This document shows, one piece after another, positions 18,781 through 25,651 of a stretch of DNA of 64,000 nt. The DNA is taken from assembly GCF_002150005.2 (NCBI RefSeq), contig NZ_MSPP01000003.1, positions 62,001 to 126,000 of the forward strand. Direction: 5' to 3'. How positions within the stretch are numbered: position 1 is the first letter of the stretch; each line of letters opens with the position of its first letter. The position numbers and the translations under genes were made by a program. Under the pieces are notes generated by a model, which saw only the letters and a program-made list of their open reading frames with translations, was not told the DNA's origin and ran no database searches. Source of the DNA: Marivivens niveibacter. Lineage in GTDB: Bacteria > Pseudomonadota > Alphaproteobacteria > Rhodobacterales > Rhodobacteraceae.

Positions 18781-20199
18781 TTAATCCAATACGTAACCAT
18801 AAGACCCCGAGAAGTCTTGGCGAGCTACTTCGCCTGCGGCGCCTGATGTCGGCGTGCGGCCTGTGACGCGACCTTGTAGGAACAATTCACGTTCCGTTGG
18901 CAAAGCCACGCGGTCGGTTGGCAGCGAAAGAGCTTCGCCACGGGTCGGCGATACCAGATGCGGGGTTACGATGATGACCAATTCGGTCTGCTGGCGTTCA
19001 TATTCCGCGCTCCGGAACAATGCGCCCAGAACCGGAATGTCGCCTAACCATGGAACCTGTCCGTTCAGGTCGCGGAAATCGTCAGACAGAAGACCCGCAA
19101 TGGCAAAGCTTTCGCCGTCGCGCATCATCACGGTTGTCGATGTTTCACGTTTGCGGAACGCGTCGATTTCATAGCCGCCCAGAATAACGGTGTTGGTAGT
19201 GTCGATCGATGAAACAGCTGCTTCAAGCTCTAGGTTGATAACATCACCATCTACGACGCGCGGGATAAAGTTCAGCTCAACACCGAATGGTTTGAACTGA
19301 ACTGCGATCTGTGCACCGTCGTAAACAGGAACAGGATATTCACCACCAGCCAAGAATTTGGCTTCTTGACCGGATAGGGCCGTCAGGTTTGGCTCTGCCA
19401 GAGTGCGCACAACGCCGCGTTCTTCCAACGCTTCCAGCAATAGACCGATTTCCAGACCGCCCGCGTTAAAGCCGAACATGACCGCGCCGTTCGAATCGCC
19501 GCCGCCGATGTTTGCTCCATCCAACGCGTCTGATAGCGCGTCCGCTGTGTTCAGCGCGTTGCCGCCGCCCAGAATGCCCAGATTGTCGCCCAAGGTCGAA
19601 CCCGAGATGCCCAGCGAAGAGGATAAGGATTTCGAAACCGAACGCTGCATTTCCGCAAAGCGAACGCGCAGCATGACCTGTTGCGATCCACCGACGCTTA
19701 GCAAATTGGACACGCGGTCGGGCGCGTAGCGCTGTGCCAGATCGACAGCGCGATCCATCGCAGCGACCGAGGTTACGGTGCCAGATAGAACGATGCCGTC
19801 GTTTGCGGTGCGCACTTCGATATTTTCGCCCGGCAGGATTTGCTGAACGCGTTCTTTGAATTCTGTGATGTCAGGTGTGACCTGAACTTCGACGTTGGTG
19901 ATCAACCGACCATCCGCTCCCAAAAGGGTCAGCGTGGTGCGCCCTGGCTCTTTACCCAAAACGTAAACCGTACGGTCCGACAGCGACGAAATGTCAGCGA
20001 TCCCTGGGTTCGCGATGGAAAGTTCGGTGAATGGTGTGTCGCTTTCGACGACAACCGCGCGGTTCATAGGAACCATCAACGCCGAGGAAGTGGACCCCGA
20101 CATTACGCGCAGCGTTTCAGCCACAGCAAAGCCCGGCATCGTGGTAAATGCCAAGGATAGGCTGGTCAAAACAGCCGCAAATATTCTTTTACATGTCAT
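18781..20199 (-). CDS. cpaC: Tad pilus secretin CpaC/RcpA
   Basis: 472-residue outer-membrane secretin. Sec signal in residues 1-27, an N-terminal pilus-assembly domain with 'VLGKEPGRTTLTLLG', a BON-like domain near residues 115-165, and the secretin domain from about 220 with 'EPNLTALSGQEAKFLAGGE' and 'VPWLGDIPVLGALF'. It forms the channel for the Flp pilus. The C-terminal tail of about 60 residues beyond the secretin core is low in family signal. Confidence 0.94.
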   Translation of the reverse strand: MTCKRIFAAVLTSLSLAFTTMPGFAVAETLRVMSGSTSSALMVPMNRAVVVESDTPFTELSIANPGIADISSLSDRTVYVLGKEPGRTTLTLLGADGRLITNVEVQVTPDITEFKERVQQILPGENIEVRTANDGIVLSGTVTSVAAMDRAVDLAQRYAPDRVSNLLSVGGSQQVMLRVRFAEMQRSVSKSLSSSLGISGSTLGDNLGILGGGNALNTADALSDALDGANIGGGDSNGAVMFGFNAGGLEIGLLLEALEERGVVRTLAEPNLTALSGQEAKFLAGGEYPVPVYDGAQIAVQFKPFGVELNFIPRVVDGDVINLELEAAVSSIDTTNTVILGGYEIDAFRKRETSTTVMMRDGESFAIAGLLSDDFRDLNGQVPWLGDIPVLGALFRSAEYERQQTELVIIVTPHLVSPTRGEALSLPTDRVALPTERELFLQGRVTGRTPTSGAAGEVARQDFSGSYGYVLD

Positions 20200-20334
20200 T
20201 GTGACCTGCCTCTTGGATCACGCCCGATTGCGGATGTTTTTACCCGTCTTTTGTGCAACCCTGCGCCGAAAAAGCATTTTTTGCAAGAATCAATGCACAA
20301 TTATCAGCTGATTTTGTGGAAAAGTCGCAACATA

Positions 20335-20357
20335 AACGCGCCAGAGGCTGGCGCGTT
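20335..20357 (-). other. Perfect hairpin between cpaB and cpaC
   Basis: AACGCGCCAG (20335-20344) and CTGGCGCGTT (20348-20357) form a 10-base-pair stem with a 3-base loop, 15 bases after the cpaB stop and about 135 bases before the cpaC start. The T run after it on the minus strand is short (TTTATG), so it may be an RNA processing or partial-termination site that sets the ratio of pilin/CpaB to secretin. Confidence 0.5.
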
Positions 20358-20371
20358 CACGGTTCCCCGCA

Positions 20372-21262
20372 TCAATTTGTGCAGGGAATTTCCATTTCGA
20401 TCACGTCTGCGCCGCGACGTACGCGGGTCGTGCAGACCTTTTCTTCGACCACTTCTGGTGCAACTTCTTCGACGACTGGGGCGACTTCTTCGATCCCCAG
20501 TAGCGTGTTCTGGTCAATGACGATTGGACCGTTGCTTTCGTCCAATGCGATTGCGTCAGCGGATGTGCCAACCAGCGCTAGGAACAAATTGCCAGTCGTT
20601 TGCGCCAAGGTCAGTGCAGCGACTTGATTGCGCGTACCTTCGACGGTGACGGTCCGGGCGATCGTACCCGTATCAAAACTAGTGTCCGTATTTTGGTCAA
20701 TTGCTATGATGCGCATGTTTGGCTGGATCAACTGGGTCACTTCTTTGGTGGATCCAATGCCGGTTTGGTCGTCCATGCGGCCGCTCCAATACACGTCCAC
20801 AATGTTGCCTGGACGCAGCAGGCCCGAAACGCCAGATGCGACGTCAACACGGATCGCAAAGGCGCTCATGTTTGGGGACAGTAGTGACAAAATACCAGCG
20901 TTTTCACCAGGCGCGGTCACTTTTGCGGCAAGGATCGGTTCCAGGTTTTCCATGGCGCGGGTCAAAACGCGGGGGGCTTCGGCGCCGCGTGGGAATACCT
21001 CTTCGATTGTGCGGAAAACGCCTTCGGGCAAATATGGTTCTGCGTATTGGACCAGCTGCACATCGTCGGGTGTCAGGGTTGATCCATAGGGAAGGGGTTT
21101 GTTGATCGCGACAATTTCAACTGTTGGAACTTGTTCCGCGACCTGAGCACGTTCCATCGCACGCAGCATTTCTTGTTCGTCGATATAGCCTTTGACCATG
21201 TAGACAGCGAAACCTGCCAACCCAAGACCAAGAACCAGTACCAGTCCAAATGCGGAGCGCAT
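20372..21262 (-). CDS. cpaB: Flp pilus assembly protein CpaB/RcpC
   Basis: 296-residue periplasmic protein with an N-terminal membrane anchor (residues 3-22) and a SAF/beta-clip domain around 'INKPLPYGSTLTPDDVQLV', then a C-terminal acidic Val/Glu-rich stretch near 265-280 and a final pair of cysteines. RcpC/CpaB works at the secretin. It is preceded by the flp genes on the same strand, with about 185 bases between that hold the flp terminator. Confidence 0.92.
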   Translation of the reverse strand: MRSAFGLVLVLGLGLAGFAVYMVKGYIDEQEMLRAMERAQVAEQVPTVEIVAINKPLPYGSTLTPDDVQLVQYAEPYLPEGVFRTIEEVFPRGAEAPRVLTRAMENLEPILAAKVTAPGENAGILSLLSPNMSAFAIRVDVASGVSGLLRPGNIVDVYWSGRMDDQTGIGSTKEVTQLIQPNMRIIAIDQNTDTSFDTGTIARTVTVEGTRNQVAALTLAQTTGNLFLALVGTSADAIALDESNGPIVIDQNTLLGIEEVAPVVEEVAPEVVEEKVCTTRVRRGADVIEMEIPCTN

Positions 21263-21399
21263 GGTGAATTCCTTTCATGACCGTCGAAACGGTTCGCCTG
21301 TTTTATTGTTTCCTAATTGAAGGGCAATTGCGGCGATTTAGCGGCATTGTGCCGTCATTGGTGGGGAATTTTGTCCAGAATGGCAACAATCCCGAACGT

Positions 21400-21436
21400 A
21401 AAAATGGCCGCCCCGTTGTCAGGGCGGCCATTTTTT
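21400..21436. terminator. Terminator after the fourth flp gene
   Basis: AATGGCCGCCC (21403-21413) pairs with GGGCGGCCATT (21422-21432) with an 8-base loop, with an A run on one side and a T run on the other, so it can act in both directions. It lies 11 bases after the stop of the flp gene that ends at 21448 and would isolate the pilin genes from cpaB. Confidence 0.8.
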
Positions 21437-21447
21437 ATCTTTGCCAA

Positions 21448-21633
21448 TCAGTAGTACTTGTCTGCAATCGACGACATGCCAGAGGTTACGTTGTCACCCA
21501 AAGCTGTCTGTTGTTTGCCGACCGACGACACAATCGCAATGCCCAAGCCTACGAGGAACGCGACCAGTACCACCCAGTCAACAGTCACGGCACCGTCTTC
21601 GTCTTGGAACAGTGAGCAGAGCCATTTGTTCAT
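21448..21633 (-). CDS. flp: Divergent Flp-family pilin
   Basis: 61-residue type IVb prepilin-like protein: leader 'MNKWLCSLFQDEDG', then 'AVTVDWVVLVAFLVG', the same cleavage context as the three upstream pilins, but a different C-terminal half ending in 'SSIADKYY'. It carries one cysteine in the leader. It could be a minor pilin that initiates or caps the filament. The start lacks a strong ribosome site, which fits low expression compared with its neighbours. Confidence 0.85.
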   Translation of the reverse strand: MNKWLCSLFQDEDGAVTVDWVVLVAFLVGLGIAIVSSVGKQQTALGDNVTSGMSSIADKYY

Positions 21634-21660
21634 AGCTTGGCTACGTGTGTCGAACTACGA

Positions 21661-21846
21661 TTAGTAAGTAGCGGTTTTCTGTGCTTCCAGCATGGTCGAC
21701 ATTTTGTCGCCCATTGCGGTGGTGCCGCCGGATACGGTCGAGATTACTGCGATGCCGATGCCAACCAGAGCCGCGGTCAGAACAACCCAGTCTACAGTTA
21801 CAGCGCCGTCTTCGTCGTTGCGGAAGTTTTTGATGAAGTTAAGCAT
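21661..21846 (-). CDS. flp: Flp-family pilin, copy 3 in transcription order
   Basis: 61-residue type IVb prepilin. Leader ends 'RNDEDG'; predicted cleavage leaves a mature 47-residue pilin beginning 'AVTVDWVV', with Asp-Trp in place of the usual Glu-Tyr at positions +5/+6, as is common in Rhodobacteraceae. One hydrophobic helix follows, then a short Ser/Thr-rich tail ('STVSGGTTAMGDKMST'). The protein is identical to that of the copy at 21876-22061; by my count the two genes differ at four bases, all silent. Confidence 0.92.
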   Translation of the reverse strand: MLNFIKNFRNDEDGAVTVDWVVLTAALVGIGIAVISTVSGGTTAMGDKMSTMLEAQKTATY

Positions 21847-21875
21847 GTTTTTAATCCTTAGATCAGGTGTTCAGA

Positions 21876-22061
21876 TTAGTAAGTAGCGGTTTTCTGTGCT
21901 TCCAGCATGGTCGACATTTTGTCGCCCATTGCGGTGGTGCCGCCGGAAACAGTCGAGATTACTGCGATGCCGATACCAACCAGAGCTGCGGTCAGAACAA
22001 CCCAGTCTACAGTTACAGCGCCGTCTTCGTCGTTGCGGAAGTTTTTGATGAAGTTAAGCAT
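21876..22061 (-). CDS. flp: Flp-family pilin, copy 2 in transcription order
   Basis: Same 61-residue prepilin as at 21661-21846, at an offset of 215 bases, with a 29-base spacer to that copy and a 37-base spacer to the next. The near-complete identity of both proteins and much of the DNA points to recent duplication or ongoing gene conversion. Confidence 0.92.
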   Translation of the reverse strand: MLNFIKNFRNDEDGAVTVDWVVLTAALVGIGIAVISTVSGGTTAMGDKMSTMLEAQKTATY

Positions 22062-22098
22062 ATTCTTATCCAGTCTATTCAGCAGAATTTAAATTAAA

Positions 22099-22284
22099 TT
22101 AGTAAGTAGCGGTTTTCTGGGCTTCCAGCATGGTCGACATCTTGTCGCCCATTGCAGTGGTGCCGCCAGATACGGTCGAGATAACAGCGATGCCGATACC
22201 AACCAGAGCTGCGGTCAGAACAACCCAGTCTACAGTTACAGCGCCGTCTTCGTCGTTACGGAAGTTTTTGATGTAGTTCAGCAT
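22099..22284 (-). CDS. flp: Flp-family pilin, copy 1 (first gene of the Tad cluster)
   Basis: 61-residue prepilin differing from the other two copies only at residue 4 (Tyr for Phe), in the leader, so the mature pilins of all three should be identical. More silent DNA differences than between the other two copies, so this copy is the older split. A strong ribosome site (GAGGAGGGAC) stands just before the ATG. The promoter should be in 22285-22520. Confidence 0.93.
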   Translation of the reverse strand: MLNYIKNFRNDEDGAVTVDWVVLTAALVGIGIAVISTVSGGTTAMGDKMSTMLEAQKTATY

Positions 22285-22638
22285 GTCAGTCCCTCCTCAG
22301 GGGTGTAAAATCGCTCAGTTTGAACCTTTTCGGATCGTCCCGCACCGGCCTCTTGTTGGTGCAGTTCCCGTTTCGGATGAGAAGATATAGCCAGTGGAAT
22401 GGGGCGGGATTTGGGCAGGTTTCGTGCATTTTTGCATCATCGCCCTTTTTGCGTGAAATTTCGTATAAGTAGCTGATCTGATTGGATAAAATAATGAAAG
22501 TAATTATACGAACGTATATAATTGGGTGCAAAAAAGTGGCCAATTTACCCGCTGCCGACCTATTGTTTTCACATTCAGTGGAAATTGACCGCCTTTTTCG
22601 GTAAAGATTTTAAAAAAGAACAGGCAGGGCAGCCCCGC
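22285..22638. promoter_or_regulatory. Divergent intergenic region between flp and the lytic transglycosylase
   Basis: 354 bases without a convincing gene. AT-rich in 22470-22525 and holding the inverted repeat TATACG-AA-CGTATA at 22505-22518, which could be an operator. It must carry the promoter of the flp operon (minus) and that of the transglycosylase (plus). No clear sigma-54 site (TGGCAC-N5-TTGC) or CtrA site was found by eye. A minus-strand frame at 22286-22543 has no family likeness and is treated as chance. Confidence 0.5.
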
Positions 22639-23475
22639 ATGAAGCGGCGTTTACTAGGAATCACGTTTTTTGCGGTGGTAACCGCTGCTTCGGCCATGGC
22701 CGAAAGCCATCGTTTGCAGCCTGATTTCACGTTTAAACGAATCTCGGTGCCTCAGGCTGGCGCAACAACTGGCCGTATCAATGTGCAGATCGAACCATCG
22801 GCACCGTCTGGTCCAGCGGCACCTGCTGCTCCTCAGGCCGCAGGTACGCAGACTGGCAGTGTCTCTGGCGCTGTGCCGCGTGTTTCCGAACTGTCGTGGT
22901 TTTGGGATGCCATCCCGCCTGATCTAAGCGCGACCGCACCAGGCCGTTTGATTGCAGCGATGGATACGATCAACTCCGCGCCTGAAGGCGCTATGACTCC
23001 GCCGCGGTTGGCCGCATTACATCAAATCGCCTCTGCGCACGGTACAGATATTATGGTGTCGACGATCGGCACCCGCGTATCGCCTGCATTGGTATTGGCT
23101 GTCATTGCCGTCGAAAGCGCAGGCGACAGCCGCGCCATTAGCCGTGCAGGCGCCCAAGGTTTGATGCAGTTGATGCCAAATACGGCTGCGCGGTTTGATG
23201 TCGCGGATCCATTGAACTCTGCCGACAATATTAAAGGCGGCGTTGCCTATCTGGATTGGCTGATCGACACATTCGAAGACGACCCAATTTTATTCATTGC
23301 AGCCTATAACGCTGGCGAAGGGTCCATTTGGGATCATTCAGGTGTTCCGAATTTCCCTGAAACACGCGCCTACGTCCCCAAGGTGTTGGCGGCGTGGACT
23401 GTTGCGCGGGCGCTATGCAAAACGCCGCCGGAATTGATGACGGACGGCTGCGTATTTAATTTGAACGGAGACTGA
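22639..23475 (+). CDS. Lytic transglycosylase (SLT domain), exported
   Basis: 278-residue periplasmic muramidase. Sec signal 'MKRRLLGITFFAVVTAAS' with AMA cleavage site, a Pro/Ala-rich linker near residues 45-70, and a C-terminal SLT domain: 'VIAVESAGDSRAISRAGAQG' with the catalytic Glu, 'GLMQLMPNTA', and 'FIAAYNAGEGSIW'. I chose the ATG at 22639 because it starts a normal signal peptide; the earlier in-frame ATG at 22522 does not. Its place opposite flp suggests it opens the peptidoglycan for the Tad pilus, but general wall turnover is equally possible. The UbiA gene begins 4 bases after it. Confidence 0.88.
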   Translation: MKRRLLGITFFAVVTAASAMAESHRLQPDFTFKRISVPQAGATTGRINVQIEPSAPSGPAAPAAPQAAGTQTGSVSGAVPRVSELSWFWDAIPPDLSATAPGRLIAAMDTINSAPEGAMTPPRLAALHQIASAHGTDIMVSTIGTRVSPALVLAVIAVESAGDSRAISRAGAQGLMQLMPNTAARFDVADPLNSADNIKGGVAYLDWLIDTFEDDPILFIAAYNAGEGSIWDHSGVPNFPETRAYVPKVLAAWTVARALCKTPPELMTDGCVFNLNGD

Positions 23476-23478
23476 CCC

Positions 23479-24906
23479 GTGACCGAACAAAAACCTTTGG
23501 TTCTGGATATTGATGGCACTTTGCTGCGTACAGATATGTTGTACGAAAATTTCTGGGCCGGTCTGGGTTCGGACGCGCCGCAAACAATCAAAGCCGCGGT
23601 TAGCCTGTTTCGTGATCCTGCCGCGTTAAAATCGGTTGTCTATGAAATTGCCCCGATCCGCGTGGATCTATTGCCAGTGAACGCAGACGTCCTGTCTATG
23701 GCGAAAGACGCGCAGTCACAGGGGCGTCCTGTGATCCTCGCCAGCGCATCGGACGAACGGTTGGTTCAGGCCGTCGCCGACCATTACGGTTTCGACGGTG
23801 CGATCGGTTCAAAGGATGGTCACAATCTAAAAGGTTCGAACAAAGCGGCGGCGCTGGTCGAACGGTTTGGCGAAGGTGGCTTTGATTATGCGGGCGATCA
23901 CCCTGTTGATGTCGCGATCTGGGATAAATCTGATCGCGCCATTGTTGTTGGTGGTGCAAACGGGGCGGCCGATCATTACGCCGCTGAACGGGTCAGACAT
24001 ATCGCGGCAGAGCAAAAGACATCGGAAATCATCCGCGCAATGCGTCCTCATCAATGGGTGAAAAACGTATTGTTATTCTTGCCGATGATTGCGGCGCACC
24101 AATTTGATCTGAAAACCATCGGCCTGATCCTATTGGGCATGATGTCATTCTCATTTGCCGCATCTTGCATTTACATCGTGAATGACCTGCTGGACCTAGA
24201 GGCAGACCGCCTACACGCCAAAAAATGTAAACGACCGTTTGCTGCGGGCACTGTACCAATCAAAACCGGCATGATCGTTTGTGCCGCCTTGGGCCTATCA
24301 TCCATGTTGATCGGAGCGTTTCTGGGCTGGGCTTTCTTTGGCGTTGTCGTTTTATATATGATCCTGTCGCTGGGATATTCGCTGAAACTCAAACGCCTGC
24401 GTTGGATTGATATTTTCACGCTCGCGTCGCTTTACACCATTCGGGTTGTTGCTGGTGCCGCGGCATCGCAGGTTGATGCATCCGTCTTTATGCTGATCTT
24501 TATTTTCCCGATCTTCGTCACTTTGGGATGTGTAAAACGCCTTACCGAATTGACGCTGGCAGTTGATGATAACCGCCTGCCGGGGCGCGGGTACGGTCGT
24601 CCCGACAGGCCTGATTTGCTCAACGTGGCAGTGCTGGGCATGGTTGGCGCGCTTGTTATCTTTTTCCTGTATTCTTTCAGCGAACAGGCACAAACGCTCT
24701 ATCCTTCGCGATGGCTGCTTTGGGTTGCGCTCATTCCGATCTTTGCGTGGCTCAACCGCATGGTACGTTTGGGTTGGTATGGCAAACAGGACTATGATCC
24801 GATTGTATTCGCGCTGAAAGATAAACGCGGTATCGGCCTGCTGCTGATCACTGTTTCGCTCATGTTCTATTCGGCAGGGCTGTGGCAGCAATGGTTTGGG
24901 TTCTAG
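23479..24906 (+). CDS. HAD phosphatase-UbiA prenyltransferase fusion (polyprenyl-phosphate phosphoribosyltransferase-like)
   Basis: 475 residues. Residues 1-180: HAD-like domain with motif I 'LDIDGTLLRTD', motif II-type 'ILASASDE' and a 'YAGDHPVDVAIW' acidic motif. Residues about 190-475: UbiA integral membrane prenyltransferase with 'RPHQWVKNVLLF' and the Mg-binding 'NDLLDLEADRLHAKKCKRP', then helices. The UbiA half resembles mycobacterial decaprenyl-phosphate phosphoribosyltransferase (Rv3806c type), which uses PRPP. The HAD half could remove the 5-phosphate of the lipid-linked product. Start is GTG with GGAG 8 bases upstream. Convergent with the DprE2/DprE1-like genes. Confidence 0.85.
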   Translation: MTEQKPLVLDIDGTLLRTDMLYENFWAGLGSDAPQTIKAAVSLFRDPAALKSVVYEIAPIRVDLLPVNADVLSMAKDAQSQGRPVILASASDERLVQAVADHYGFDGAIGSKDGHNLKGSNKAAALVERFGEGGFDYAGDHPVDVAIWDKSDRAIVVGGANGAADHYAAERVRHIAAEQKTSEIIRAMRPHQWVKNVLLFLPMIAAHQFDLKTIGLILLGMMSFSFAASCIYIVNDLLDLEADRLHAKKCKRPFAAGTVPIKTGMIVCAALGLSSMLIGAFLGWAFFGVVVLYMILSLGYSLKLKRLRWIDIFTLASLYTIRVVAGAAASQVDASVFMLIFIFPIFVTLGCVKRLTELTLAVDDNRLPGRGYGRPDRPDLLNVAVLGMVGALVIFFLYSFSEQAQTLYPSRWLLWVALIPIFAWLNRMVRLGWYGKQDYDPIVFALKDKRGIGLLLITVSLMFYSAGLWQQWFGF

Positions 24907-24916
24907 GGCGCGGGCC

Positions 24917-25651
24917 CTAGAACGATAGTTTCTTGAACACAGGTTCAGGGATCAATTTGATCACGGTCATGATCGGGAACCAGATTTTCGCGGTGTAAAT
25001 CACGTTCCGTTTTTTTTCGACGCCCTTGAGGATGTCGGCAACGGCGGCCTCTGGCGTGGTCATCGCTGGCATTTTCATGCCCCAGGTCATTGACGTGTCC
25101 ACAGGGCCGGGTTTCACCGTCAGGACATGAACGCCCGAACGGCCCAAACGGTTGCGCAGGCCCGAAAGATAAGTGGCAAATCCAGCCTTGGCCGCACCGT
25201 AAACATAGTTGCCCAAACGGCCACGGTCGCCTGCAACGGACCCAACGCCAACAATCGTGCCCTGTTCGCGTAGTTCCATGATGGGCGCCAACTGGGTCAG
25301 TAAATTCGCAGGACCAGTAAAGCTGTCGGTCACAACGCCGTCGATCAACGATGGGTCCGCGTCGATTTCGGATTGTTCCGGCATGGATCCAACGAACACC
25401 GCGCAATTGATGGTCCCGACGATGTTCTTTGCGGCCTCAATTACTGGCGCAAAGGTTTCGGGCGCGCGGACGTCGATCGGGAACACCCGCGCTTCGGTTG
25501 AACCGCGCGCTTGCGCATCGGCGGCAGTTGCAGCCATGTCGTCGGTATCGCGGCCACACAGAATAAACGATGCGCCTTTTTCAGCCTCGGCACGAATAAA
25601 CGCGCGGGCAATGGCCGATGTCGCGCCCAAGATGATCCAAGTGTTGTTCAT
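24917..25651 (-). CDS. SDR oxidoreductase, DprE2-like
   Basis: 244-residue short-chain dehydrogenase. NAD(P) motif 'LGATSAIARAF' near residue 8, active-site serine region 'IVGVGSVAGDRG', catalytic 'YVYGAAK', and 'VKPGPVDTSMTWG'. The ending 'IPEPVFKKL' is like DprE2, the reductase half of decaprenylphosphoryl-ribose 2'-epimerase. The start overlaps the stop of the DprE1-like gene by four bases (ATGA), so the two are translationally coupled, which fits a two-subunit epimerase. As an SDR it could act on other substrates; the neighbour makes the DprE2 role likely. Confidence 0.85.
   Translation of the reverse strand: MNNTWIILGATSAIARAFIRAEAEKGASFILCGRDTDDMAATAADAQARGSTEARVFPIDVRAPETFAPVIEAAKNIVGTINCAVFVGSMPEQSEIDADPSLIDGVVTDSFTGPANLLTQLAPIMELREQGTIVGVGSVAGDRGRLGNYVYGAAKAGFATYLSGLRNRLGRSGVHVLTVKPGPVDTSMTWGMKMPAMTTPEAAVADILKGVEKKRNVIYTAKIWFPIMTVIKLIPEPVFKKLSF

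Noticed and set aside
21448-22284. Tandem repeats that could be a CRISPR or mobile element
   Set aside because: The repeats are whole coding units (flp genes) at about 215-base spacing, with no spacers or transposase.
22286-22543. 85-codon minus-strand frame before flp
   Set aside because: It lies in the promoter region, contains no motif and would overlap the flp leader; no ribosome site.
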